Below are positions 1-10,200 of a stretch of 64,000 nucleotides of DNA, piece by piece. Position numbers and translations under genes: made by a program. Each line of letters starts with the position of its first letter. The first letter of the stretch is position 1. This DNA comes from Lunularia cruciata (taxonomy: Eukaryota > Streptophyta > Marchantiopsida > Lunulariales > Lunulariaceae). The notes beneath the pieces are model-generated. The model did no database searches, was not told where the DNA came from, and saw only the letters and a list, made by a program, of their open reading frames with translations. The stretch covers positions 36,270,001-36,334,000 of the forward strand of contig OX419760.1 in NCBI GenBank assembly GCA_948567375.1, given 5' to 3'.

Positions 1-369
1 TATCCTATTTGGGTAGTCAAACAAGTTTAACCAAATGCAATCTTTGGGGAATCTTCTAGCAGGAAGCTCAAAATAGCATGGTAAGGTACCATTGAAAAGA
101 TCTTGATGAGACAAACAAGAAAGGAAGAAGGCACTACATTCCATCCAAAGGAAAATAATATTTTTCTTTCAATGCCTAATTCATTTTTTTAGGTCTTTGA
201 AATTGGCTCTAAATTTTTCAAGGTGTTTTTGGCCTTTTCCCTATTAGTGAAAGTACTCTTTTGATGACACCTCAATTTGATGTACTTAGACCCTCATATA
301 TAACATCCCTAAAGATATTAGCAAGCCAATCTCCACCTCAAGATATTCTATCTAGCTAATGGTATTACA
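1..369 (-). mobile_element. LTR fragment of an LTR retrotransposon, cut by the window edge
   Basis: Read on the minus strand, this stretch matches the plus-strand LTR near 61210-61590 along its length, with many substitutions. Shared blocks include the run around GGTCTAAGTA, the stretch about a gene-free AGAGTGCTTTCACTAATAGG-like segment, and the GATTCCCCAAAG region. The likely LTR start on the minus strand is TGTAATACC at 369, a usual TG start; the corresponding bases in the other copy have decayed to TT. The rest of the LTR lies outside the window. Orientation and family membership are seen directly. The exact LTR boundary is an inference. Confidence 0.6.
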
Positions 370-1780
370 TGAGAGCAACAAGGTATCTTAGGCAAGTATT
401 GAGATAATTCTCAAACCACCAGCTATTAAAAAATAGGTATTGCATTGTAAAGTAGACCTAGTCCTTAACAAGAAATTTAGCTTCTTGCTATGGAATTTGG
501 AATTGAGCCACCAAAGGACGATCCAAGAAATAAAAGAAAATAGGGATCCCCATAATAACAACCTTAGAGGAAACTAGTTTGCTTGGACTAAGGAGCACTA
601 CAGAGATATCTTCTACCCAAAAAATTTCCTACCAAGTACAATGATCCTTGAGGTCTAATGGCATCAACCAGACAAGAATTTGAAGAAGACTAATAATGGT
701 AGAAGGAAGGAAGTTACCATGACCTCGCTCAAAGGGCTATTGTTGAGGTGATCATAAAGTTATTCAAGTGAAATACCTCAACTCTAACCAAGCAATCTTA
801 TTTGAACTAATGTATGAAGAGCAACCCATGAATTGAGCATACATGTTTTATACTCTTGTTTTACTCTCTCTTACACATGTGACATGTATGGAGATATGAA
901 CAAGGATATAGGAGTGACACATCTATCCTCATTTGTGTTATATTTCTATATGGGAATGAAGAATTTATAGAGTCACTTCCATCCAAAGGATTACTTTGAG
1001 TCACAACCAAAGAAGAGTGCAATGTATCAAAGTACAAATTGTCCAATGAAGAATATGTAAAAACATGGAAAAAAATTTCTATAGAAGAAGCAAGTAACAC
1101 CCTCAACTTTAACAAGAACAAAAGAGTGATACCTACTAGACCAAAGGTGAAGGTAAGGAGTGCAAGGAAGAACCCTTAAGTGATTGATGAGTCTTTGGAA
1201 GGAGAGGCTAAAGATATTGATAGTAAAAAAGAACAAGAAAGGAAGAACTTCCCCACACTCATTGGATCATCTTTAGTAGATAAAGAGAACAATGAGCAGT
1301 ACAAAAATTCACAATTTGCATTAGAGAAAGGGAAACCAAGCAGAGAAGAGCTTTAGTAGTCCCAACCAAATAAGGAACAAGACCTTTGGGTTGGAAGTGC
1401 AGTCCACATTGAAAGCACACATGACAAAGAAGCTAGACCTTTGGGTACAAAGGATGAGGAAGAAGGAGTATCTAAAGCTAAAGGCATAGGTCAATCACTC
1501 TTACTTGATAAGGTAGAGTAGGCCAAGGTGAAGGAAATAAAAATAAGGAAGATGTGGAGCCGGTACAAGGAGGAAGGAAAGAAAGCCAATGATGCAGTGT
1601 AGGAGAAGTTCAAGGCTAGAATGTAGACTACTTTGCTTCTTGCAAAGTAGAAGGAACAGGTGGAAACAATGAGGATACTACAAGGAGAATTGGAGGTCCT
1701 TTATAAAAAGGTCCAAGACCAAGGAGAGAAATAGGAGAATGGAAGATCACATTGGGATACTTGAATGTGGGTAAACTCCA

Positions 1781-2125
1781 AATGCCTAGCATGAGTTTTG
1801 GTTCTTGTATTTATAGGGATCCTACAAGTCTCTTGAGAAGCTTCTCAAGAAGCTCCCTTGAGCCGCTTTCTTGGAATGCAAGCCAAGTCAATTGGGAAGC
1901 TTCTCAAGAAGCTTCTTTCTAGAAGTTGCTTAATTGGCATGCAAGCTAAGCTAGTTAGAAGCTTCTAAAAGCTTCCGTCTAGAAGCTACCTACTTGGGAT
2001 ACCAGCTAAGATAGTCGAGAAACTTCCCAAGAAGCTTCCTAGATACTTTTGGAATATTCTAGATTAATTTGTCTTATTTGCTACTTCGTTAGACCTACTT
2101 ACTTTGTCGATAAACTCCATATTGT
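1781..2125 (-). mobile_element. LTR-like block rich in heat-shock-element-like palindromes (solo LTR candidate)
   Basis: The block contains repeated GAAGCTTC-type units, including the perfect 18-bp palindrome CTTGAGAAGCTTCTCAAG at 1832-1849 and further clusters near 1898-1925, 1956-1975 and 2016-2070. Read on the minus strand, these lie just upstream of a good TATA box, CTATAAATA (plus coordinates 1808-1816). A related block sits at 60555-60891 in the same orientation, preceded there on the minus strand by a purine-rich tract. A promoter-bearing LTR inserted in the coiled-coil region explains this best. Heat-shock-factor sites are alternating GAA/TTC triplets, so heat control is plausible but only inferred. 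Confidence 0.5.
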
Positions 2126-2931
2126 TACTCAAGAAAAATAAGAAGCAACAAGAGTTTGAGGAACTATTGAAACCTTGAGATGAAGAAGTAGCTAGCATCA
2201 CAAGTGAATTGGATGTAGCCAAGGTGAGTGTGGTAACAATGGACGTGCAATGGAATGGCTATTATACCAAAGTGAATATTCAACTCAACAAGCTACATGA
2301 AAAATTGAAGAAGGAAGAGGAGGTTAAAGAGGCTGATCAAGGCAAGGTGAGGGAAGAATTGATGGCCAAAGTATATGCCATTTGCATTGGCTAGAGGAAG
2401 AGAAGACAAAGATACTCCAATGGATGGAGGAGACAAAGGATCAATTGGTTGGCCTCATAAAGAAGGCAATACAAGTAAGGTACCACCACACTAAACTCCA
2501 CAAGTTGAGGCTGCCAATTCAAACTTTGGAAGCAAAAGTCTACTCAAAAGAACAATTGGATCAGTTTTTGGTTTGACTAAAAGAGCACACCAACAAGAAG
2601 TTTGTTGGATCAACTAAAATGCTACTCATTGAATTTGTATACTACAATGTGAAGATAGATATGTAAATTAGGATTTGTAGAGGCAAAGGTAACCCTTCAT
2701 AATATTGTAGTTGAAATTCTTTGTAGTCAATGACCTTTAGGCTATATACAACTTGTAACCAAAGACTTTGATAGATGTAAATATTCTAAGTGTAGGTGAC
2801 TACTGGTGTGGAATACAACTTTGCAGAGGAAGACTTTTGCATAAAATTCATGTGTATTAGTAGGAAAGATTTTGTAGCCAAAGAATTTTGGGATTATAGG
2901 TCCAAAGATGGGTAATTTTGCAAGTTGTAAT

Positions 2932-2940
2932 CAGGGGAGA
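2932..2940 (+). other. Polypurine tract candidate before an LTR
   Basis: The purine run CAGGGGAGA is followed directly by TCTAACACC. This resembles the plant LTR arrangement of a polypurine tract then TGTAACACC, with one substitution in the TG. It marks the junction of internal region and 3' LTR. Confidence 0.5.
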
Positions 2941-3560
2941 TCTAACACCTTCTATGACACTTGGAAGATACTTAATTGATTAAATAAGGATAAGACAAGT
3001 AGATAAGATTAGTAATTGGCAATATAGATGTAAAAAAGAGGTTTCTAATATTCCATTTAGCCACTGGACCTCTTTGGCAAGAAGTAGGAAAATTGTATAT
3101 AGGCTTTGGCCGAATGTGATTCAGGTTTTATTTTTAGTAATCAAATAATTAGCAAAGAGATTATCTAACTTTCAACTTGCTATTTGTTTGTACATTGAGT
3201 AATTAATTGAATGGCTTGTTGACTAATGGTGAGGAACCTTGTAGTAGGAATTTATGCACTTGAGTGTAGAGAGGCATTCACATGTGTCTAGGGTGTTTGA
3301 TCATTTGGTTCCAAAGAAGCAAGGAAATATATTGAAGTTAAGAGTAACCTAGAGCATTGAAACCATGGAAATGAAAAGCAAGTCAGTCAATCAATACAAG
3401 GACTCATTCATAGTTTCACCTTCTAGGTAAGGTAGTACATAGCCTTTGGAGTGGTAGCCTTTGGAGTGAAGTGACCTTTTGTGCGAAGTGAACCATCACC
3501 TTCAGAAATAATTTGGAACAGATTTGTAGTGAAAATAAAATTTGTTTTATCCTTTTTGTA
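2941..3560 (+). mobile_element. Probable 3' LTR of the left element
   Basis: It starts at the purine tract junction and holds a TATA-like TGTATATAGG near 3096-3105 and AT-rich sequence. A diverged inverted relative is recognisable at about 10.3-10.6 kb by a shared run about GGTGATGGTTCA followed by AAAGGTCACTT. The right-hand boundary is not defined; 3560 is where I stop seeing similarity. No second LTR copy could be aligned over its full length. Confidence 0.4.
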
Positions 3561-3973
3561 GGGTGACACTACCATCTTATAGGAGTAGTTCTACCAAAGA
3601 GGTTAAATAGGAAATAATAAACACAAAATGTGACATTTCTCTTCACTTCTAGACATTTTTGACTAGTATCCTCAAGTGAATGACTTGCTCTTCTCATTTT
3701 ACTATTAGTAAGTTGACACACGATTGTCACAACAATAGATCAAAAGGAATTCTTAAGAGTCTTGGATGTAAGGGTCCCATATCTTTATTATTTATCAAGA
3801 TGCAAGGAAAATTATATCAATAATTGGTTGAAGGTTCTTGAAATGAATTATGAATTCCATCCTTTTTGTAAAGAGAAGTTCATTACATTACAAATAGTAT
3901 AACAAAAAGAAAGATTGCTTTTATTTAGTAGTTTGTATCTTTAGACAAAAAATTCAACTAAATTTTGTTTATA

Positions 3974-4010
3974 AAAAATGAAGTACTAGATTGTCTAGTG
4001 CTTCATTTTT
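3974..4010. repeat. 17-bp perfect-with-one-wobble hairpin
   Basis: The left arm AAAAATGAAGTACTAGA pairs with the right arm TCTAGTGCTTCATTTTT across a 3-base loop (TTG), with a single G-T pair. It lies just left of a direct repeat: GGAGTAACCAAAGTCATTT occurs at about 4015 and again at about 4101. It could be a foldback element end or chance in AT-rich DNA. No gene is visible around it (3.6-4.2 kb). Confidence 0.5.
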
Positions 4011-4513
4011 ATCTGGAGTAACCAAAGTCATTTGGAGACCCAAAGTGAACATCTTTACTTCCGGTTGCTTCAGTTAATGTGTTGCTATTGTTACTCAATG
4101 TGGAGTAACCAAAGTCATTTAAAATTGAAATGCTCAACTAGCAATACTTCTACACTGAAATATGATTAGAATATTCTTTTGTTCATCATAATGTTAAAAA
4201 GAATTCCCTCTTCCATTTCTTACAATTCTCAACTTTTCTCTTCTCATCAGAATTCATAGATACCAGATACTAGAATAAAGCCATGCAAACTGTTTTGTCC
4301 TGCTCAATCCATTCATATCAAGTGTATTCCACTATCTCTCAAGTATATTGTACTCTTTTATCAACTAATGTACAGTATTTTAAAATGAGTACAAAAAGAG
4401 AGAAAATAGTCTTAGGTTTTTTAGCACATACTACAGTTGGGTTCAGAGCGGATTTGATCACAAAAGCGAGAAAATATTATATGGTTTATCAGAAAAGAAT
4501 CAAAAGTTTTACT

Positions 4514-4590
4514 AGTTAATATATTCTTCCCATGTCGGTCTTCCAATCCTTCATTTTTTCTACGTGGTCGTCCTTCGCAGTTAATATATT
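4514..4590 (+). mobile_element. 53-bp 5'-truncated non-LTR tail with 12-bp target-site duplication
   Basis: The inserted bases 4526-4578 match the last part of the non-LTR element's 3' end (TTCCAATCCTTCATTTTTTC, then TACGTGGTCG). They are flanked by perfect direct repeats AGTTAATATATT at 4514-4525 and 4579-4590. This is an extreme 5' truncation by target-primed reverse transcription. The tail ends in TCCTTCGC, with no poly(A). Confidence 0.85.
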
Positions 4591-5554
4591 TATATTCAAC
4601 GTTCTCGAAACTGTATTTGGTATTTAGTATTTAGATACAACTTTGTCACGTTGTATATTGAAATTGGGTGGCGACTTCAAAGCCAACAGAATAATAGCAT
4701 CGTTGAAGCTTTAGGGGAGCAGATATCTCGGATTCTCTTACGTTGGTAACAGAGATGAGATGGTGGTCATTTTTCATTTTGACATTTGAAATTCTTTGGA
4801 CTTGTACTTGTAATATTCTATAAATGGGCCATGATTTCATATCGTATAGGTGACTAGGATTACTGTAAATTATCCAGAAGTATTGTACATCCAGAGAGTC
4901 GAACAGCATGTTAGCGATATATATACGGTGGTCATGACATCATAGCATGTGTATGGATTTAGAATGAGGAGCATGATGAGTAACAATAAATTGACACTAA
5001 CCATCATCTTCTACCATACACGTATCGCAAATTTGGAGATGAGCCGCAAGTCAACGGCCGGAGACCAGCTGCCCCACAGTAGGGATGCCCTAATTGGCAT
5101 GAAAGTCTAGTTTCTCTCTTTGTAAGAGCCATACTCTAGGGTCCTTCACCAGGCTATACAACGAAGTTCTACATAGACTCTCTTCAGGCTTGTGACCTGC
5201 ACATGGCGTACGTGGCGGGAAGATACTTTAGTGCAAACAAGAGTCAAAGGGTAAGGAATAGTGTTTAAATTTTCCGGAGCTCCAGTGAATGAGATGGAAG
5301 ACGACGATTAATATTGGCCTGTGAGGGCATTTTAACTCTAGTAGCAAAACCTGTCAGTAAGTACCTTGAGAGAGAATTGTTATAACCTTTTATGATTTTT
5401 AGAAATTGAGCTCTAAGAAGTCATAAAATACTATCCTAATATTCACGTAAGTGTTTATATTGTACGCGGACAAGAATATTTTGCTATTCCGCGTGTTTTG
5501 TTTCTACGTAGGACATATACATGAGAACCTTAGTGCTCATAAATTAATAAGTAC

Positions 5555-5813
5555 TAGGGTAGGCCCCTGCTTCATGCAAAGGAAGCAAAAGCCCCCAATA
5601 TCATCCATAAAGAATTGGAAAGCCTGGGGTACCCCCGGTTTTCCAATTCCAGCAAGGATTAGCAAGCAAAGTAACGACTGCTTCCTCCAGGGAAGGAGCA
5701 TTAGTGTGCTTTCCTGTTGTTCAGGTCATTGCACATCGGCGTGCCCCAAACTCATGCCAGAAGTTTCTCCAAACGGCTCGGGAGGCCTTTCAAGAACGTC
5801 TAGGAATCAATTG
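5555..5813 (+). pseudogene. Exon-like coding relic with one frameshift, product unrecognised
   Basis: A GC-richer block is bounded by an acceptor-like TACTAG and a strong donor-like GTAAGT. Its first part reads on as PLLHAKEAKAPNIIHKELES. Then, after a one-base shift near the GGGGTACCCCC run, another frame continues with VFQFQQGLASKVTT and later FPVVQVIAHRRAPNSCQKFL to the donor. The two open pieces, amino acid composition and splice-like borders suggest a fragment of a real exon that has lost its frame. I do not recognise the protein. It sits directly left of a non-LTR tail copy, so it could be captured or simply a dead gene fragment. Confidence 0.4.
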
Positions 5814-5879
5814 GTAAGTTATTATTGAAGAGTGATAATTAATTTCCCACTCACATTTGGGCATGAGGGATTGCAATAC

Positions 5880-6160
5880 TACTATAGACCCTTATGTTAC
5901 TTGGAGAGCATTGGCTGTTGCAATCCATGTAAGAGAAATCATTTTAAGTGATGCTCCAGCAGTTACAGTTGATTCCAGCAGCAGTAAACCTTTCTACTTG
6001 CGTTGCTCAGATATCTTAGGTAGGTCTGATAGGACAGATTTCTCATCTCAATACTATTGGGGCCGACCCCCATTTTACCTCTTTTGTCTCTCCCTTGTCC
6101 GGTCTTCCCATCTTTCATGGATTTTTACACCTTCTGTTACTTCAGTGAGGAAAAAATAGT
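5880..6160 (+). mobile_element. 5'-truncated copy of the non-LTR element (C-terminus plus 3' end)
   Basis: It aligns with 55430-55660 of the best copy: the GCAATCCAT...AGAGAAATCA segment, GATGCTCCAG, GCTCAGATATCTTAGG, CAGATTTCTCAT, the GGGG...CCCC hairpin, and TTTTGTCTCTCCCTTGT. The extreme 3' end has decayed. It is flanked by degenerate direct repeats of about 55 bp (about 5801-5855 and 6217-6292), much longer than the target-site duplications seen elsewhere. Confidence 0.75.
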
Positions 6161-6292
6161 CTTTTTAAGGTAAAGAAGATGGCAATTCACTATGATACCA
6201 AATAAGTAATGATATCTAGGAATTAAGTGGTGAGTTCTTATTGAATACCGATAATTAATTTTTTAATTGTGGTTTGAAATTCCCACACACAT

Positions 6293-9200
6293 CTATACCA
6301 AGGAATGTGAACACATGGATATATAAGCCGATAAATAAATTTACATCTTTAGTGCTTAAACTTGTATAGTGATTATAAATTGACCGTGTCTTTTATATAA
6401 TTCCTTATGTTGATTTACATAGCATTTAGTTTGCCACAACCTGGATGAAGGTGGTGATAGAAAGATGGATTATTCACTATCTTTGAGTTCTTTGTTGTTG
6501 GACATAAATTATATTTTATAATTATTATTTAAAATAATAATAATAATTTCTCTTATAAAATAAAATATTTTATAAATGATATTTTACTGCACACTACAGT
6601 AAATATTTATCTTTCACTTTGTGTGAGTTTTGAATGAACTCTTTAAGCCTGGGTTTTATTTGAACATTCCTATGATTTGTTAAAAAATTTAACATACTTA
6701 GTTTATTATTCACATTCATATTACGTATTATTAAAAAGTAATTTATATTAACTATGTCTTGAGGAGAATATATATGGAAAATTTATTAATAAAAACCATT
6801 TAATATTTATGAAATATTATTTTAAGAGAAAGTAAAATTTTCTTTATAAGTTTATGCACATAAACGGAAGGAAGGGATGAAATAAAGAAAAGAGGCAAGC
6901 ACTCAATGATATCATAGTGAGTGGTACCCGGTGTTACAGTGGAAAAGAAAGACGAGAGACGCAAGAAGAAACGATACACACAAGCAATGGTGTTATTAGA
7001 GAAAAAAAGAAGAAAACTATCCCAAATGTGGTAAAATTGAGAAGAATCAAGAGAGAGAGCAAGGTTAGGAAATAAATGAAGTATAGACGATAGTAGTTGA
7101 ACCTGCAAGTCTCATGTTTATTGATATAAGATGTTATTCCAATTTTTCTATGCCTATGAGATTTTTCTTGTTGATAAATCATTTATCATGAATTCATGAT
7201 ATGCTACCACTTTTAAAAAATCTCAAAGAGCAGAATTTTGGGATCCAAGCACTTCATACAACTACATATTTGAATATTTGTTTCAGCTTAATCTTCATCT
7301 CAAAGTTACTAAAAAAATTCAGATATAGGGATATTAGTAAGGACGCAAACAGTTCATATGATTACATCTTCCACTATATACTTAAGGTATGTTTGTCTTG
7401 AAGTTTGTAAAAGGATTAAGATATTACTTGGAAAGCTCAAGGTTTTATTGGAAAAATAATGAGTATTTTGAACTCATTGTTTAGATATATAATTACAACT
7501 ACCATCATGAATAAGGTAACATTATTAAGATATTCTTCTTTGTCAAACTTGTATTCTAGATTTTGAATAGATCCGTCCATTGATCTCTTTCTTTGTGATA
7601 TTTGCTAGTAAATGATATTGTTGAACTTGTCAATACAAGTGCATTCTTATGGAATATTATTATCATTTGATTTGCAATATCTTGCAAGAAATATACAAAG
7701 AGTTACTCTAGTACTTTAAATGATGATAAGCTAGAGAAGATTGTACTAGTTAGTGCTTGAGTAACTTGATAAGCTAAGGAAGATATCACAAGAAATTTTA
7801 ATATTCAATGAAAGATTTCTTTGTAGGATAGCATAGAACTTGATTGGTTCATTCTCAACAACTACACTCATAGTTATCTAAAGCTTTGTTATTAGCATTT
7901 CAATGGCACATTGAAGTACTATATGAGAAACATATCTCTGGATATCTTAGGGAACAACTTATATGTACTCGTTTATCTTTGTCTAATAGGAGGAGTGTAA
8001 TCCCACGTCTCTACATATCCCTAGATTTCTTAGAGAACAGTTCACATGTACTCACTTGTCTTATAGGAAGAGTGTAATCTCACTTCACTTATAGGAACTT
8101 TGGATGCAATCACTTCCTCTATTAACATGTAGAAAAAATTATCTTCAAAGAGGTCAACAAGTATTTGAGATTTGTGTTTGGTATCGCTAGTCTGAAAGAA
8201 GAAAATACTTTAATCTTACAAAAGTTATTTAAAGCAATTAGAAAAAGTTTTAATATTTTAATTTCCTTAGCTCATAGCTTTGACATCAAATTCATTGGGT
8301 AAATTATGTTGTAGTGCTTGACTAACTTAATAAGCATAGGGAGTTTTTGTAATAAATTTTAATATGCAATGATAGATTTCTATGCAAGGAAAGTATGGTA
8401 TAAGATTGACCAGGTTATTTTTGCAATTAAACCACATTACTAGTCTTATTTGATGTTATATTTTCTCATTGCAGATTAATGAGGTATACTTTTACCTTTT
8501 GAAATATTATGGATCTTGCAATTCAGTCCATAAATTCAAGATTGAAATTGGAGATATCTATTTTAAAAATTTTGCAACAAACAAATTTTATTTTTACTTC
8601 CTTGAAATTTAACAGTAATTTTTTTGGAATATTCCATACATCTTGGAGTATATAAATGTTGACATGATTTTTTATATGAATAATTTATTTTGATATTATT
8701 TTCTCTTGTATAATTTACCTTGTATGTATGAAATAGAATTTCTATTCAAGTTTCTTGCTCGTGAGGATAGCATATCCTAGCTATCTCAATTTGTTGGGAT
8801 GATTTGTATTCATCAAGTTTTGAATATCGTATTGTATTCCTTTTTCTTACCTTTTGTTATAGCTGAATCGATAAATGTTTCTTTTGTAGGATGTAATAAT
8901 AATAAAATTTGGAGAAATCTGTCTTTTTGTGCTCTCTTGTAGCTATAATACACGATAGATAATCCATTAGCATACTAAAAGATAACATTTTCAGATGAAA
9001 GATGTGATGTATATTTATATCCACACTCTTTTATCATAACAATTAAGAGATCATAAAAATACTTGATAGCACTTTTTACTTTTATCAAGAAAAATCAGCC
9101 TCTTCATAGACCAACACCATAACATAAAAGGTCATTTTGAGGTGTTCTCATGAATAAAATAAGGAATTTTATGCAATTAATGGCTTGAATAATTTAGAGA

Positions 9201-10200
9201 GATTAAGAATGTCTCCTTATACCTCAATGATTATAAGTATTACAAATTGGAATTTTTTATTTAGATTGAATTACACTCCAGCCAAAAACCCCTAAAAGTT
9301 AAAAATTGGTGAAACTCTTATTAGGAGGGTTCATTTTCTTACACAATATATAATTAAGGTGCTAATATAAAAAGATTTTTTTCATCAAGAAGACACAAAA
9401 GATATAAAAAAATAAAAATTTGAGAAAGATCAAGGTACAAATGAAGAATATAATTTGATTTTGATATTCAGGATGTGGATGAAGATCTTAAAATACACAC
9501 TTTAATGGTTCAACATCCTAGAAGGGCTTGTCAAACCTCTATATGATTTGCAAACTTTGTTGCATTTAATGCAAAAAGATATTTCATGGATGGTCCAAGA
9601 TATAAAACACTACATAAATATAATGACTCTTTTTCTTCTCCTTTGATAATAGTTGAGATTTGTCAATGGAACTATTCTTTTGAATTTATTACTGCTTTAA
9701 ACTTCAGCCTTTGAACTCCATATCACTTAGCTTGTGAGGAACATATTCATCTATGTCTTTTATTTGATATGTGCTTTTTACATCGTCTCTTTAAACTATG
9801 ATTGCATTTGTGTTTTGCTTGAGCTACAAAAATATAATATTTTGAATGTATTGGAGTCTTTTGGATTTGGTGCTTCTAAGAATGAGACCTTATTGAAAAA
9901 ATTTCAAATACACTTAACAGTAGTTTGCATTCAAACACTTTACAAAATAATAAAAATTTGCCTATGTAGAAATATTTATATGTTTTTTAATATTACTATG
10001 TTAAATATTGGTTTGATAGGTCTTCAAAACAAAAAATATTTCTCTATTGGGTAAAACAGACTTGCATATCTTATGTTTAATCTGATAGTTGTTGAGCATG
10101 CTCAATTGACTTCTTAAGATTAAATATCTCTTGTTAGGAAAATCAATGATTATTGGCTAATATTATAAGCTCTTATCTCAATGATAGTGCATCCAAATTT
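6293..10200. other. AT-rich gene-free stretch with diverged internal duplications
   Basis: I see no convincing gene; open frames are short and low-complexity. Internal repeats are visible: about 7741-7850 resembles 8310-8420 (GTGCTTGA-TAACTT-ATAAGC, later AATTTTAATAT-CAATGA). Two units of about 83 bp lie in tandem at about 7928-8010 and 8011-8092, sharing ACATATC, ATATGTACTC-like and AGGAGTGTAATC-CAC runs. Probably ancient repeat debris. Confidence 0.5.

Larger units (their letters stand above)
370..2940 (+). mobile_element. Decayed internal region of an LTR retrotransposon with coiled-coil coding remnants
   Basis: Reading frames on the plus strand are lysine- and glutamate-rich and broken by several stops and frameshifts (clearest pieces at about 1500-1740, 2209-2394 and 2382-2576). 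They look like a heptad-type coiled coil, for example LNKLHEKLKKEEEVKEAD. No enzymatic motif is visible. The same kind of sequence recurs inverted at 11.5-12.7 kb, so this is a repeat family. It is followed by a purine-rich tract and an LTR-like start at 2941, which suggests it is the internal part of an LTR element. A foreign LTR-like block (about 1781-2125) interrupts the reading frame. The function of the coiled-coil product is not recognised. Confidence 0.5.

Noticed and set aside
1772-2119. TAAACTCCA at both ends of the heat-shock-motif block, as a target-site duplication
   Set aside because: The right-hand occurrence is inside sequence shared with the other copy of the block (AACTCCATATT), so it belongs to the element and not to the target.
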